Source: Lingula anatina (Eukaryota > Brachiopoda > Lingulata > Lingulida > Lingulidae). From it: a stretch of 64,000 bases of DNA. This document shows positions 36,058 to 48,438 of the stretch, piece after piece (position 1 is the first letter of the stretch; every line of letters starts with the position of its first letter). The stretch covers positions 505,965-569,964 of the forward strand of contig NW_019773970.1 in assembly GCF_001039355.2 (NCBI RefSeq). The letters are read 5' to 3'. Made by a program: the position numbers and the translations under genes. The notes beneath the pieces were generated by a model, which had not been told where the DNA came from, did not search any database, and was given only the letters and a program-made list of their open reading frames with translations.

Positions 36058-37204
36058 GCACAGTCAGAACAGAAGACTAACAGATCCAACGACCCACCTT
36101 AATGCTTGTTGCGTAATCCCCACAAGGAACCTATTCAGTGTCTAAATGGAAATCAAGTGACAAGCTTCTTAGTAGTAGCCATATTTGATCCGCAGATTGA
36201 TCTGTTAGTCCGTTGTTCTAAAGTTTGTTTGTTTGTTTGATAATGGAGGACTGCTACAAATTTATAAACTGGCTAACATATATTCTGTTAAGGATATGCT
36301 AAAACTATTCCTTTTATCTTATTATTTCTATGGATTGATTTCCATGTGCTCCCACTGTTGATACACATTTAAAATATGATAAATATTTGAAAGTAAGGCA
36401 ATGTGTGACAACAACAGGGGACTTGGGGCTATGTAGGATGATTCCCATAAAATGATGCCTCGGGTGTCGGGGTATCAACATGCAGACCTATGGGAAATGG
36501 TCAATTGGAGTTATACTGTTTTCTGGTGGTGTGTCGATTGATGGCTCCTCCAAAGTAATCTAAAAGATTATGGATTCATGGTTCTTAATCTTTTTGCCCA
36601 CTAACCTTCATCCCTATTTACCTCCCCCCCCCCTACAGAAAGTGTTAGCCTGTATCTGTATCTGTATGTGGCACTGATAAAGCAATTTCCTCTCCTGTCA
36701 AACTCTAATTGAATACATTTTCTAAACATCAATATCTATCAGAAATCCAGCATTTCCTAAAATGCTTATTAGATAATGACAATAAAGAGAGAAGCTTGGT
36801 GCATTGACCTTTATTCTCCTACAACAGGTTAATATGAATTAATCTACCATAAAATAGGTTACTTGTTCATCCTTAAAAACATCCATATGGAATGGCATGT
36901 AACTTTTAGATCATCTACTTCAGTTTTTGGGGGGCAACTGCACATATGTGGTGGGCCTACACAGCAATGCACCTGGGTGAGGAATGAAAACTACAATTAT
37001 CACAAAAACAATTTCCTCTCCATCATTTTTCTATTGCACATCATCAAAATAATAAATTGATTTCCTGAAATGTGTATTAAACTTGGTAAATAATGAACGA
37101 AAGCTACTGGCTTTAATATATGATAACATATTTGAACATTCAAAAATAATAACATTCAGATTGGTATTACATATCAGGCCTGTTCATTGAAACAGTCACA
37201 CAAC
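36058..37204. repeat. Duplicated 5' flank of gene 3
   Basis: Paralogous to 31702-32618 in blocks, ending in TTGGTATTACATATCAGGCC just before the signal exon. It should contain the gene 3 promoter and possibly the 3' untranslated region of gene 2 form B; an AATAAA is at 36781-36786. No exon was seen. Confidence 0.65.
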
Positions 37205-37274
37205 ATGGCAAATATCATTGTGTTCATTTGTTCTTGTCTCATACTTGGTGGAGAAATGGGATCCTTACATGGAG
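37205..37274 (+). CDS. Gene 3 exon 1: signal peptide
   Basis: 70 nt ending AG before GTATAT, phase 1. It reads MANIIVFICSCLILGGEMG, then SLHG. The intron to exon 2 is only 135 nt. In gene 2 the same intron is 558 nt, mostly because of the LINE insertion. Confidence 0.85.
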
Positions 37275-40200
37275 GTATATATGTAGGATATCAATCCAAG
37301 AAGAAAACAATATCCAGTCACACTAGGAGCTAGAAGCAGACATGTAAGATGGATTTTAATACAGTAGTTTGTAAAAAGGTATATATGACACATGTTATTC
37401 TCTTTACAGTTCAGGGAAGAATGTATGAGTTACCAAGTTTTAACACAACACATGTCAATGTGACGGTGATAGAAAACAAAGATGCCATGCTCCCATGTTC
37501 AGTGGATCTAGATAGAGGGCTCAATGTAAGTAAAGGGCTTCTTATTTCTTGTAAACTATTGGTTCCCACTCCCTACAGAGTTGCAGCTTATGCATTTTGC
37601 TTTAGTCTATATGCCATGCAGGAACACATATGCACATGTACTTGAGTTCTCAGACATAACGCAACATGTTGTGATACGCACTCCAAATGGTATAATTAAG
37701 AAATATATATTTCATCTGTGAAATTGAAAGCAATAAAAAATAATAATAATAATAAAAATTAATAAATGCAGATGTTTAAATTCAATGACATGCATCTTAA
37801 AAATGATGCACCTGCACTTTCACTAGAAGAATCAAAGAGTGCGTTCCCATAAACCCATCTGCAGGGCTTCTCACTAAAGTGTCAGTGTAATCAGCTTTAT
37901 TATCTGGCATGCCTCCCTTAAGTAACTAGGGGGTAACTGACTATTGTTTATTACCCCCTAGCAGCTCAAGTAGGTGTGCCAGACATTTAAGCCACTTACA
38001 CTGATTACAATTTAGCGAGAATCCCTGCCAAGTTGGATCAATCTAGTGCAATAGGGTTATGGGAACAGTCCTAAATACTAATAAAGAGATGGTTTCATCA
38101 AAAAGTTTAAAAACATAAAAATACACATAAACAATGAGGGAAATGAAAAATAATCATGTAAAAATTATCTTTGATAAGCAATCTTCAATTGAACAGAGTT
38201 TTAACTCTTAAAATAACAATCAAATACAAACTGTTTCTTTCATATCATAATCTGACAACCAAGTAAACTTTTTTCATATTGTTGTCTTTTTTGTAATTAA
38301 GTCAATGTGATGCTTTTGTTATCTATTTAGCTATCTTTTCAAGGTGCTCTGGCAAGATCCAGAGGGATTTATTTTAACCTATAATGAAAGAAGAGTTATA
38401 GACAGCAATCGGTTCAGCATACCAAGGCTTACTTATACAGACTGGAGTTTATACATTGATGAAGTCAAATTGTCTGACCAGGGAAGTTACAAGTGCTCTA
38501 TAGGCCCCAACCCTGTGCTAATGAAAGTGGTTAGTCTTCATATAAAGGGTAGGCTTTCAATTAATTAATTTTTAAATAAAGTGTATAGGGCCTATTTAGG
38601 TGAAATACAAATTTTAATTTACATAGCAGATCAAATAATATTGCAGTAGTTTTTAAATGAATAATTTAATTTTTAGGAAAAATGTAATGCATCTTTCTTA
38701 GGTGGTTTGGTGATATACAAGCATGCCAGCACTACCCCTAGTCAAGTTTGTTTTGTTACAATTAATACATTTGGATTCACAATGGCACAACCTGGTGCTA
38801 ATCTTGGTCTAATCTCTGGTCTTCCATTAATCTAGTTCCTGCAAAAATAGTGTCAAACAGGTCAAGTCCCATACTCCAAAAGGTGAAAGAAGGTGACACA
38901 GTCATACTGACCTGCAATGTCACAGGTCAGCCAACACCAAAGGTCAAATGGTATAGAAGAGAGGTCACAGAATCTGCCGATGCAAAAAAGAGTAAGCTAT
39001 TTTACAGGTTTGTTTTCAAATCAAAGAAAAAACCAATAATACAGTGATTTTTTTCACTCAACAGCTTATACTGACAGCTAATATGAACTCGAATATTTCC
39101 ATGTCTCTCAGGGCATCTTTATCGGGAAATATGGTGATCCTGGTGAATAGCTTCTATCTTACTTGTGACTTAGACTGGGTTCCCATGCCTAGATCAATCC
39201 ATCTGGATCAGTCTATCTCCCTGGGGAGTCTCACTAAATTGCTATCAACTTAACCAGCTTAAATGTCTGTTATGCCTACCAAATCAGCTAAGGGGTAAAG
39301 ATAATTACCCCCTAACAGCTTTACTAGGCGTGACAGACATTCAAGCTGGTTAAGTCGATGGCAATTTAGTAAGACTCCTCAGGGAGATAGATCGATCCAA
39401 TATCTGTGGGCATGGTCCCTAAAATTCACTCTCAATGTTGCTTAATCCCTTGAACCCCTTGGTCAAAGGGGTGGGGAGAAATATTGTTACTTCAATACTT
39501 CCAGTGAGTACCAATATGCAGATAAAACTGTTCATTTTCATGATTTTAAGTGGGTGGACATAAGGACAAAAACGTTTAATTTGCTTAGCTTTGTATTATG
39601 TAGGAGCCATGATGGAAAAAAGTCCCACTTTGGTTTTTCTACTTTTTAGATAGAAGCCAACTTTAAGTTTAAAAAATAAACTGTGCAATAGAAAATTGTA
39701 TAAGTTTAAATTGAACCAGCATAGTTTAAAGATGCCCTCACTAAAAACAAATAAACTTCTTTAAAAACTGTACATCCATCATCTGATGTCATCTGAGTTC
39801 AAAAGGCAGCAATTCATCACTACCATGCAAGAAAACATTGACAAATCAAGGCTTTATTAAGAATTTGTGCTTTGGACATTTAGAGGCCATTGAGATAGAC
39901 AGTGAAGTCATGATCATCCACAATATCTCCAGGCATTCTGATGGTATCTATGAGTGCCAGGCCCATAATGGAGTAGGAACATCAGCCTCAAGACTGATGA
40001 GTGTTGAGGTGGAATATGGATGTAAGTTGTCAAATCTTTTCAACAGCAAGTGATTGTTCTTTATTGGTACCATGTTGATCTGCAAAGACCAATTTACCTA
40101 TCTATCCATTCAAATACACAAAAAACAATACCATTTGTATCAGCATGGAATTAATTAGTTACATATAATAAATTTGATTATATCAATAGTGCAGTAAACT

Positions 40201-42471
40201 ATTTCTCTAAAAACATCACATAACACACAATGTTACAATGTACCTTATGAAATGGCAATTTTGCACTGAAATACCTGTCACAAAAATATCCAACTTTGAA
40301 ACTTTTTTCAGTTCCCCCACGTATACGCTTGCCTAACCTTAGAATTGGCCAATCTGTTGGCAAAGACACTATTCTTGAGTGCCTTGTTACTGCAAAGCCA
40401 TTATCCATAATCTACTGGATGTATAAGGGGAAGGAGACCCAAACCTCCTCTAAGTACAGTGTGGTTATTTACAATGAAGGTCGTGATGCAATAGGCCTCA
40501 GTTTGAGAATACATGACCTCACAGAAGAAGATTTTGGAGAATATACCTGTATTGCCAAAAACCATTTTGGGTCAGTGAAAGGGTCTTTGACAGTATATGG
40601 TAAGTAGTATAAGCTTAGTATTCAAAAGTACTTTCTCAAGTCTAGATAAGACATGAAAGGATAATTATTTTTTATCTTAAAACATCCTGTGGCAAAAATA
40701 CAATCCACAAAAGCTATTGTTCCATAAATCACAATTTTATTTTTGGTGATGAGAACTGCAAAGTATGTGGTTTTCATCACCAAAATATTACTAAATTCAA
40801 GACTTTGGAACCATGAACGACCTAAAAGAAAACTGCAATGAAATATCTTATGGAATATAATTTTGATTATCAAAAGAATACAAGAATGCCCACTGATGTT
40901 TTTGTCTTACATTCAGAAAATGCAGATACAAGAAAAATTGAACCAATAAACCCAAAAAATGAGAGCCCAGGTATGTATGGCATATTTCCGAGATAAATAG
41001 ATTTCATGTTACATGTCATGCATTGAATTTACCAGATGTATTTTGAAAAAAACAAATTTGAACATACATATGTATCTCTATATCTATTTACAGCTGTACT
41101 TGGTGCACCAGAGATCAATATGACAGTGCTAGTCAACCAAGATACTGTGCTGCCATGCTCTGTCTATTACCTGGGAGAGCCAAATGTATGTTCATTGTTT
41201 CATATCTATTTGAGTGAATACTAATTTATATATGCAGTGTATCTCAGCAGTCATTTGCGCCTTTTCACAGATAAAGATTGTTAATACATTGATAACTGGT
41301 CTTATTGAATATTTAATATCAATGTTTTTTTTTTATTTATAATGTTAATTACTTGTTACTATAACAACTAGTTACAATACAATTTTTGTCCAATTTAATT
41401 CATGAAGTACCACCAGTATAAAATCAAAACAAACATTACCTTTTGCAAATGATAAATCATGCATTATGCCAAGATGAAATTTTCCAAACAGCTTCCTGTT
41501 CCACAATATGTTGAAAGATATACTAGCAGCGTTTGTGCTAAAATGCATTTTAAATATTGTTTTTTTTTACCCAAACATAACCAAATTAGAGTTCTGCTTT
41601 ATAATATCTGTACAAAATATATTTCCTTGTGTTTTCCAGGTGTATTGGGTAGGGCCAGATGAGAACTTGTTAACCATGAATGATGTAGTATTTTCAGCCA
41701 ACAAGCGCTTCAGTATTCTGAGGCCTTCTATAAGAGATTGGAATTTACGCATTGATGCAGTCAAAGAGACTGATCATGGAACTTACACATGTGGCATACG
41801 TTCCAATCCTTCACTTAAAAAAGTGGTCAGACTTTATGTTAAAGGTGAACATATTTAAGGTTTGTTCGCATCAATCTCTTAAGTAAAGTGATAGTGTATT
41901 TGCTTATAAAGAAAAGCCCAGCAAGTCTCAGTACATGTTACATGTGTTGTTGTGTATAAATAATATGTTTACATAATCACGTCTTATAAAATATCTAATA
42001 TTAACAACAATTGGTTAGATTTTTATGAAATAAGAGAAACCTTTCTTAAAAATTAATTTGTCTTTACAGATATAGCACCCCACAGAAGATTCATACCTAA
42101 CAAATGTCACAACAACAGCAATACACTTTGTGTTCCTAGTTTCATTTATAATGTATAGAGATTGTAAGCTGGGATGAAATTCCCAGCAGCAAAAACAAAT
42201 GAGTGCTTCCTAAAATGAGCTGTATAACATATCAAGTATGTATTACCATTTTGAATATAAATATGTGTGTGTTAACTTCTCGTTCAGACCCTCATCACAA
42301 GCCATAACTTATTAAACACAATCAGAGGTCACATACCACAATGGCAGTTTTCACACCATAGTCTTTAGATCTCCGCATATCACAATCATCACAACAACAG
42401 CAATTATGTTCAACAGGAATCAGATTCTTGTAGTTTTGCTTGTTGGTGTATGGTTCATTTCCCAGGTCTAA
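37205..42471 (+). CDS. Gene 3: lachesin/IgLON-like protein with an added fourth Ig domain
   Basis: CDS pieces: 37205-37274, 37410-37525, 38344-38548, 38836-38991, 39884-40021, 40312-40599, 40917-40970, 41094-41185 and 41640-41844. The end is either 42086-42177 (471 aa in all) or 42362-42471 (477 aa). Every junction is GT-AG and in phase. The order is signal peptide, Ig1, Ig2, Ig3, short stalk, a second Ig1-type domain, then a tail. The last Ig domain is a duplicate of the Ig1 exon pair (92 + 205 nt). It has no signal exon of its own and its first exon joins the stalk in phase 1, so I join it to gene 3. It could instead be a separate single-Ig gene starting at the in-frame ATG at 41036. The role, cell-surface adhesion or recognition, is inferred from the family. 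Confidence 0.75.
37410..37525 (+). CDS. Gene 3 exon 2: first half of Ig1
   Basis: 116 nt, acceptor TTCTCTTTACAG, donor GTAAGT, phase 1 to phase 0. It encodes VQGRMYELPSF, HVNVTVIENK and AMLPCSV. Very close to gene 1 exon 2. Confidence 0.92.
37843..38066. mobile_element. Foldback MITE, family F1
   Basis: GTTCCCATAA at the left pairs with TTATGGGAAC at the right. The arms continue with CTGGCATGCC opposite GGTGTGCCAG around a TAGGGGGTAA / TTACCCCCTA core. It lies in the intron that splits Ig1 of gene 3, the same intron as in gene 1 (15325), but at a different point, so the two are independent insertions or have drifted. Confidence 0.85.
38344..38548 (+). CDS. Gene 3 exon 3: second half of Ig1
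   Basis: 205 nt, phase 0 to phase 1, with acceptor TATCTTTTCAAG. It reads VLWQDPEGFILTYNERRVID, later DEVKLSDQGSYKCSIGPNP. W and the D-x-G-x-Y-x-C motif are intact. Confidence 0.93.
38836..38991 (+). CDS. Gene 3 exon 4: first half of Ig2
   Basis: 156 nt, acceptor TTAATCTAG, donor GTAAGC, phase 1 both ends. It reads VPAKIVSNRSSPILQKVKEG, then DTVILTCNVTGQPTPKVKWY. Nearly the same protein as gene 1 exon 4, which suggests strong constraint or recent duplication/conversion. Confidence 0.93.
39177..39419. mobile_element. Foldback MITE, family F1
   Basis: GGTTCCCATGCCTAGATC at the left pairs with the right end, GATCCAATATCTGTGGGCATGG. The core is AGGGGTAAAGATAATTACCCC. It lies in the intron that splits Ig2 of gene 3. 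Confidence 0.85.
39884..40021 (+). CDS. Gene 3 exon 5: second half of Ig2
   Basis: 138 nt, acceptor ACATTTAG, donor GTAAGT, phase 1 both ends. It reads SEVMIIHNISRHSDGIYECQ, then AHNGVGTSASRLMSVEVEYG. It is six bases longer than gene 1's exon because the donor lies two codons further on. Confidence 0.92.
40312..40599 (+). CDS. Gene 3 exon 6: complete Ig3
   Basis: 288 nt, phase 1 both ends, acceptor TTTTTTCAG, donor GTAAGT. It contains PPRIRLPNLRIGQSVGKDTI, LECLV, IYWMYKG and LTEEDFGEYTCIAKNHFG. All Ig hallmark residues are present. Confidence 0.95.
40917..40970 (+). CDS. Gene 3 exon 7: short stalk
   Basis: 54 nt, phase 1 both ends, acceptor TTACATTCAG, donor GTATGT. It reads ENADTRKIEPINPKNESPG. 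Both ends align with gene 1's 186 nt stalk exon, whose Thr-rich middle is missing here. Confidence 0.85.
41094..41185 (+). CDS. Gene 3 exon 8: first half of duplicated Ig1
   Basis: 92 nt, acceptor ATCTATTTACAG, donor GTATGT, phase 1 to phase 0. It reads AVLGAPEINMTVLVNQDTVL, then PCSVYYLGEPN. It contains an NMT glycosylation site and the first Ig cysteine. Confidence 0.88.
41640..41844 (+). CDS. Gene 3 exon 9: second half of duplicated Ig1
   Basis: 205 nt, the same length as the Ig1 exons at 17357 and 38344, phase 0 to phase 1, acceptor TTTTCCAG. It reads VYWVGPDENLLTMND, later RFSILRPSIRDWNLRIDAVK and HGTYTCGI. Closest to gene 1 in RFSI-RP--RDWNL. Confidence 0.92.
42086..42177 (+). CDS. Gene 3 alternative terminal exon A: hydrophobic tail
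   Basis: Acceptor ACCCCACAG at 42085, phase 1, reading EDSYLTNVTTTAIHFVFLV, then SFIMYRDCKLG and TGA. The hydrophobic stretch (AIHFVFLVSFIMY) followed by a short polar end suggests a membrane anchor. A stronger acceptor 16 nt upstream (TCTTTACAG, exon start 42070) would shift the frame and end at 42156-42158 with a 29-residue polar tail, a possible secreted form. Confidence 0.6.
42362..42471 (+). CDS. Gene 3 alternative terminal exon B: hydrophobic tail
   Basis: Acceptor TTTTCACACCATAG, phase 1, 110 nt. It reads VFRSPHITIITTTAIMFNRN, then QILVVLLVGVWFISQV and TAA (42469-42471). ITTTAIMF matches VTTTAIHF in tail A and ISTTAMHF in gene 2. The 16-residue hydrophobic end with no basic tail is a good GPI-type signal. 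Alternatively, MFNRNQILVVLLVGVWFIS could be a start-of-protein signal peptide, but no following gene was found. Confidence 0.5.
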
Positions 42472-42568
42472 AATGCAGTCTTTTCTGCTTCCCACTAACA
42501 AGTGGAAAAATCTTTTATGACCCTTTTCACAAAATAATTTATCAAATGGTTGATCAATGACAGAATGG

Positions 42569-42574
42569 AATAAA
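42569..42574 (+). terminator. Candidate polyadenylation signal, gene 3
   Basis: AATAAA about 100 bp after the tail B stop and 390 bp after the tail A stop. Position is plausible; nothing else supports it. Confidence 0.4.
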
Positions 42575-42579
42575 GATCA

Positions 42580-45500
42580 GGTGCAGTTGGAATCTATTTG
42601 TAAAGGCTAAATAACAGAATAACTAGGCAGATTATTTGATTACGATGTCCAATCACAGAAAGTTAGTCTAATCACTCTGTTATTCTATGTATTGCCATGG
42701 TAATCAAGTTAACTTGCACGCTCTGTTCAGTTAAGGGGATGATAAGAAATGATAATCACTCAGTCATCACTTAGGTGGTATGTTACTACTGTAAGTGAAG
42801 TTATCACAACTGCACTGTAAATGCATTATCAGTTTAGTTTCCGGTACTATAAGTTGTAGTAGTCAAATAAGTAGTGTATACACAAGCAAATTTCAGTGAA
42901 TTCAGCTTTTTTATGTGGGCTACTACTGATTATTTCTAGGTTAGTGTACACTAAAACTTTCAACGCCTAAGTATTGAATCAAACTTTTCACATTGAGTTT
43001 TATTTTTTTGGACTCCTTTTGCATCGAGGGGTATATTTTAGTGATACATTCAGTGCCAGTATACTTTGAAAGAATGGCAACTTTTGAAATAACCTATACT
43101 ATTTCATAAGAGAGCCACCTAAATGGAGCTTCAATGCTTGACAAGGTCAATTAATTAACTAAATTGCATGAAGCACATTTGTGCAAAATTTGTGAAAGGG
43201 ACCAAAACCCCCAGAAACCTTAATTACATGCTACAACCTCTCAAAGTGTACCAGCACAGAATGTATTGCTTAAGTAAAGTGATTAATGCGAAAAAGGCCT
43301 TTGTGAAATACAGTTGTAATGGTATGCTTTATGAGGTGATACCATGCAACTATGCAACTGGGAACTTTATTCTCTTTCATAAGTTCTCTACAAGCTCCAT
43401 TCCCTATGCCTGATGTTTAATTATTTTATTGGCCGAGATTACCAGGAGGAGGGGGGTGCATATTAAAAGAGCACTGATGGCAATAATAATGATGGTACAG
43501 ACAGAGGCTGATAACAGAGGAAAGTACAATCACAAAAATATTCTATGAACTGAAAGCAATGCATTCCAAAACATATTTAGAAATGAATGTTTTTATGTGA
43601 CATGAGTGATCTATCATATTCCCATTTAAAAACATACAAAATGATATATATTCATGCATATAAGGAACCGCCAATAAGGTCTGTACTAGTTTCACCTTCT
43701 AATTTACTGTAATGATATTGTTCACTATATTACTCAAGGGGGCCTTTATTTTCTCTTAATTGATTGGGATAGGCTGGATTACCGCCACAGTTAACTTCTA
43801 GACTACAAAGCATCAGCCAACGGCTATGCCAGTCTCTAAGCTTGCATTGTTAAAACACCATAGTTCCAGAGCCAATTAAGTTTCCCCTCTCCTTTCCTTT
43901 CCATTGTACAACATCCAAAAAGTAATATTCTAGCTATTTGCTTAGACTCCTCAGGACCTAGGAGGATTGCTCCCAAGCTGAGAAGGAATTCCTATCTCTA
44001 GAAAACAGTAGGATGTGCTATTGAAAACCAAGCAGGATTTTGGGCTTTCTGCTTCCTTTCCACACTGGGCCCTTTCTTTACCTGACAAACAGGTTAATGC
44101 AGTGCTAAACAAGTTAGGCCATTTGCCCCCTGGGTGATGCACCTGTGCCCCTGTATAAACAGGCCTGATTCAATACCTACCAATGTCTAATTCTATGCCT
44201 CCAAATACAACAAATGTGACATCATGTCCAAAAATCTGAACTGATAACTTTGAGAAAACAACTTCTTTGTGGCTTAACAAACATTGGTTATTGACAAGGG
44301 ATAAAAGAAAGCAATAACAATTCAAAGTGTGCTGAACTGGACAAGAAAAAAATGCACCTTCCATCACTTGGGTTATTACAATATTTTTTGTATGATAAAT
44401 TCCTTTATAAGTAAAACATACTGGGAATAAGTGGTTGCAAAAAAAAAAGGTATATACAAGATACATATATAAGAGTCTCTATATAAATTTTGCCCATTTT
44501 CTAAGATGTATAACAAAACATACACAACAACCTTTCATAATCTAATGTATACACCCCTAATAAACACACATGATCAGTTAACATGTAAAAGTGTTTATCT
44601 AAGGCTGTCAAAACTATAGCAGTTGATTAAATACTTTAGGGATGTGAGATTATCAAATTATGCCAAAAATATTGTTTTGTCTATTCTGTAACATTATAAA
44701 ACAGATAGAAATTCATTGCAACAGAAGTCAGCAAGTGACACTAAAATTAAACTTCAATTAAAGCACAAATCAATATAAATGTGGTCAGTAGCAGTGAATA
44801 GCAATCCCTTTTAACATGGAAGGTGAAATGAATGAACACCAAAGCAAAATTAATTTCAAGATAAATGGTTTAATAGAAAACAACCAGAGTACTGACAGCG
44901 GTTTTCCAATAACTCTACTGCAAGTTCACTAATGGAAAGCAAAGAGCAACTAGAGGAAAATAACATCAAGTGCTTTGAATCTTGGTGTGTGAAAAGACTT
45001 TTTAAGTATCCGAAATTGAAAAAATTGACACCAAGTAAAAAACAGCTTATTCATATAGAATATCAGTTTGGTTGTTCAAATAAAATTCCAATTAAGTTAT
45101 TTGATAAATGAAATTGTAGAAAACAAAGGAAATAAAAGCAGGCAGCAATGGGCTCACTAAAAAAGTATGGAGCTTAATGCCTAAAGTTGACAGCATTAAA
45201 GATCTCAAGAACCATTGAAAGCTACATGTAACAGAGAAAGGACATCTTTGATCAGCTCAATACATAGCTCTGTGTCCTCAACTCAGGACACAGAATGAAA
45301 TCTTGGCTACTATACACACACACGCACACACACACACACACACACACACTATTCCATTATGAAGAACAAAAAGTCTAGCTAACAATAAGAAATAAATAAA
45401 TAATGATTTTGTGACTTTTGGCAATTTGCCATTCCCATTTATAATTTGATTGAAAATATTCAGCTAGCTGGCTGAAATGAAAATGGTTATTTTGATCCCT

Positions 45501-48436
45501 CCCATTCTTTACTATCATTCAGGAAAAGAAATGCTTTCAGTGGATGTGTAATGACATTTATTTTGCTTGAGGTTACAGAATATGATCTTTTACAAATAAG
45601 TCACTCAAAATTATTTAGTATAATGGGTACTAAATAAATTTACTATCATATCAAGTAGCATGTAAATGCATCTAACCTTTGATAATAATTTTCTTAAAAT
45701 GGAAGGCTTCAACATATCTGAAACAAACTCGCTGTGAATAATCTAACAAGTATTTAAAAATTCTATTTTTAGCCCACTTTCCTTTTTTTATGTTAAAACA
45801 TGTTTCATACTTATGCATTTACTTCAAGATGTGGGAAGAAACAATGGTGGCTACATTTTCAACATTGTGGTTTTACAAAAAAAAAAAAAAAAGTAAATCG
45901 TGAAATGAATGTGTTGGAGATATAAATAGAACACTGGGTGACGATTAAATTAATTTACAAAACAACATGACAGCTTAATGGTTTTAAATGCAATTTTGTC
46001 ATGTTTACTTCTTTTTAACTCAAGCAGAACAGTAGTGTTATTCTGAACTTAATGTTTACATTCAAAACCCATTTTTCATTTACATATAATGCCACTGCAC
46101 AATAGTCATGCCAATACTAAGATGTTGTGCATGTCAATAATTCTTGAGATGTTTACCATAAAATCCATTACATCCTTTAGCAAAAATGCACTGTTATTTT
46201 TAACAGTCAAGCTGATATCTTAAGAACTTACAGTCAAGTATAAGCTTCTAATTTAAGGGCATGTTCTACGTAAAATAAACAAGAAAAATATAGAACAATA
46301 GAACAGAAAAAGTGCCCTGTCCCTTTTTATTCAACAACATTAAGTTGTCAGTTAATATCACTAATTGGGGAAAAAACTTTGCTAGGTTGCATGATATCAA
46401 TATATTACTCAATATGTCTCTTTTTCATACAGGAAATTGATTACAAACTTGCAAAACTAAATTAGATGCCCTTCCTACCTTACCAAAGATGTACAGTAGA
46501 AAAAAGATCGTGGTTCAATGATTTAAGGGAACCAGTATCTGTGTGTCTAACATGTTATCTTGATTCAACAAAAACACAGTACCCATTTCTGTACCTAGCT
46601 AAAGAAAAGAAGAAAGAAGAAGAGTTTTTTTTCACTTAAAAGAACATGAAAGGCTATCTACACTGCAGAAAACATGATGTCATCATGCACTATCCATTAA
46701 AGAGTTTCCACACTTGTGATTCCACACTCTAAAGCTTTTGCTTGATGTTCCTTTTATGTTTCTAAATGTGTGCCGAGTGAAATAATGTTGTCATGGAAAA
46801 GCAAATAAACTCAATATGGATTTTTGTATGCATAGACTGTACAATTTCTGGGGAGGGGAGGGGGGTCTGGTTTCAGTCTTACCAAGATAGATTATTAATG
46901 CAGAATGTAGCTAGTACAACTTTTTATCCTATTATACAGTCATTTAAATGTGTGAAGAAGAAATACCCAGGGAAATCTGTCCCAAGAAATAACCCTAATC
47001 TAAGGTGAAAGTTAAGTGAGGTCTACAGAGAATTGTCTCCATTTAACACGGATACAAAGGATATGTAATTATCCTAATGCACATGCAGTCCACATGCTTA
47101 AAATGCCGCAGTAAGAACTAATCATAAAAAAGAGAAATAATTAAGTAAATAAATATGTTTATACATTGCACAATACTCAAGCAGAACTGATATAATAATT
47201 TCAGCTATGTAGATAGGTCATTTTCTAAATTAGAAGGGATCTTTAATAGCTAGAGACATATTGCAATATTTTTTATCTCTAACAAATGGAGTGGGTTCTC
47301 ATTTTTCTAAATTTTTGGGATAATAAGCATGTCTTTAATATTCATGTGGTAGCCTACTCTCCTTACAATATAACAAAAATATGTGCCATCTGGTTTTAAA
47401 ATTGAACAACAAACCAGATTACACCCTAGCAATGTACTTAAACTAATACTGATACTACGTCAAAGGTGAAGCCAAACCTGCATAAACTAATGGATAATCT
47501 GTACAGAATATTGAGCAGAAGGCCTCAGTTGACTGTGTACACCAATTAGATCAGAAGTCCAAGCTTAAAAAGCACTCAAACTACATCCCATTTTTAAACT
47601 GTATTATCTCAGGTTGCTCAAGATACTATATATATCAAAGTAGATCATCTTGATTATGAACTAAATGCAAATAATATCCATAAATATTATTTTGTTATTC
47701 ACAGGATATTATGACTAAAAAGTAATATAGGGAAAATGGAAAGCCAAAGGCATGCTGTGTAGATGCAGAATATTTATAGGAAATATTATTTATTATATAC
47801 TGCCATTTGCATTGATCATGCATGTCTATAAAAACATAAAATGGTCAAATCCCCATTTGAAATGCATAACCTAACATTGAACCAATTAATTAATTAATTA
47901 ATGCATTGAATCAATTAACAGATTAACAATAAAAACAACTGGCTTAAAAGGAAACTTGTGTCAATTTTTGTGTCAAGTGTCTTGTCTAAGATCGACTCTT
48001 TAAGTGTATTTTACATATACGTTTGGTCATCCCTTTTCAGTATTGCCTATCATTTGTTTTCAGAAAAAAATTAACTTCTGGTTATTCTCTAACTCTTTGC
48101 ATTTATGTATTTTTATCCTGTGATAAAATGCAAAGTCTACAACAGAAAGCATCTAAGACAGCACTGCTTGATATTATAAGAGGCTAGAAAACATGCAAGA
48201 ATCCACAAGGTATGGTAAACTTTTTATATCAATAAAGGCAAAACTTTTATCTGTCTGGAAAGTTGTCTTGGAAAGCAATACAAAAGTAACATCCAAAGCA
48301 AAGTGAATAAGTACTATTATGTTAAAGGCTGTGATTCTGCACATCTTTAGAGAAAACGAACAGAAAAATATACATGCAAATATACCAATGCAATTAACAT
48401 ACATGCATCAGCCCAATCCACATACAACGTAATTCT
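42580..48436. other. AT-rich sequence without recognised gene
   Basis: No exon with Ig hallmarks or any other protein family I recognise on either strand. Open frames are short and lack splice context. A CA microsatellite lies at 45313-45349. It could be intergenic DNA or a long intron of a neighbouring gene. Confidence 0.5.
45313..45349. repeat. (CA)n microsatellite
   Basis: Eighteen CA units with one interruption (CACG) near the left end. Confidence 0.95.
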
Positions 48437-48438
48437 AA

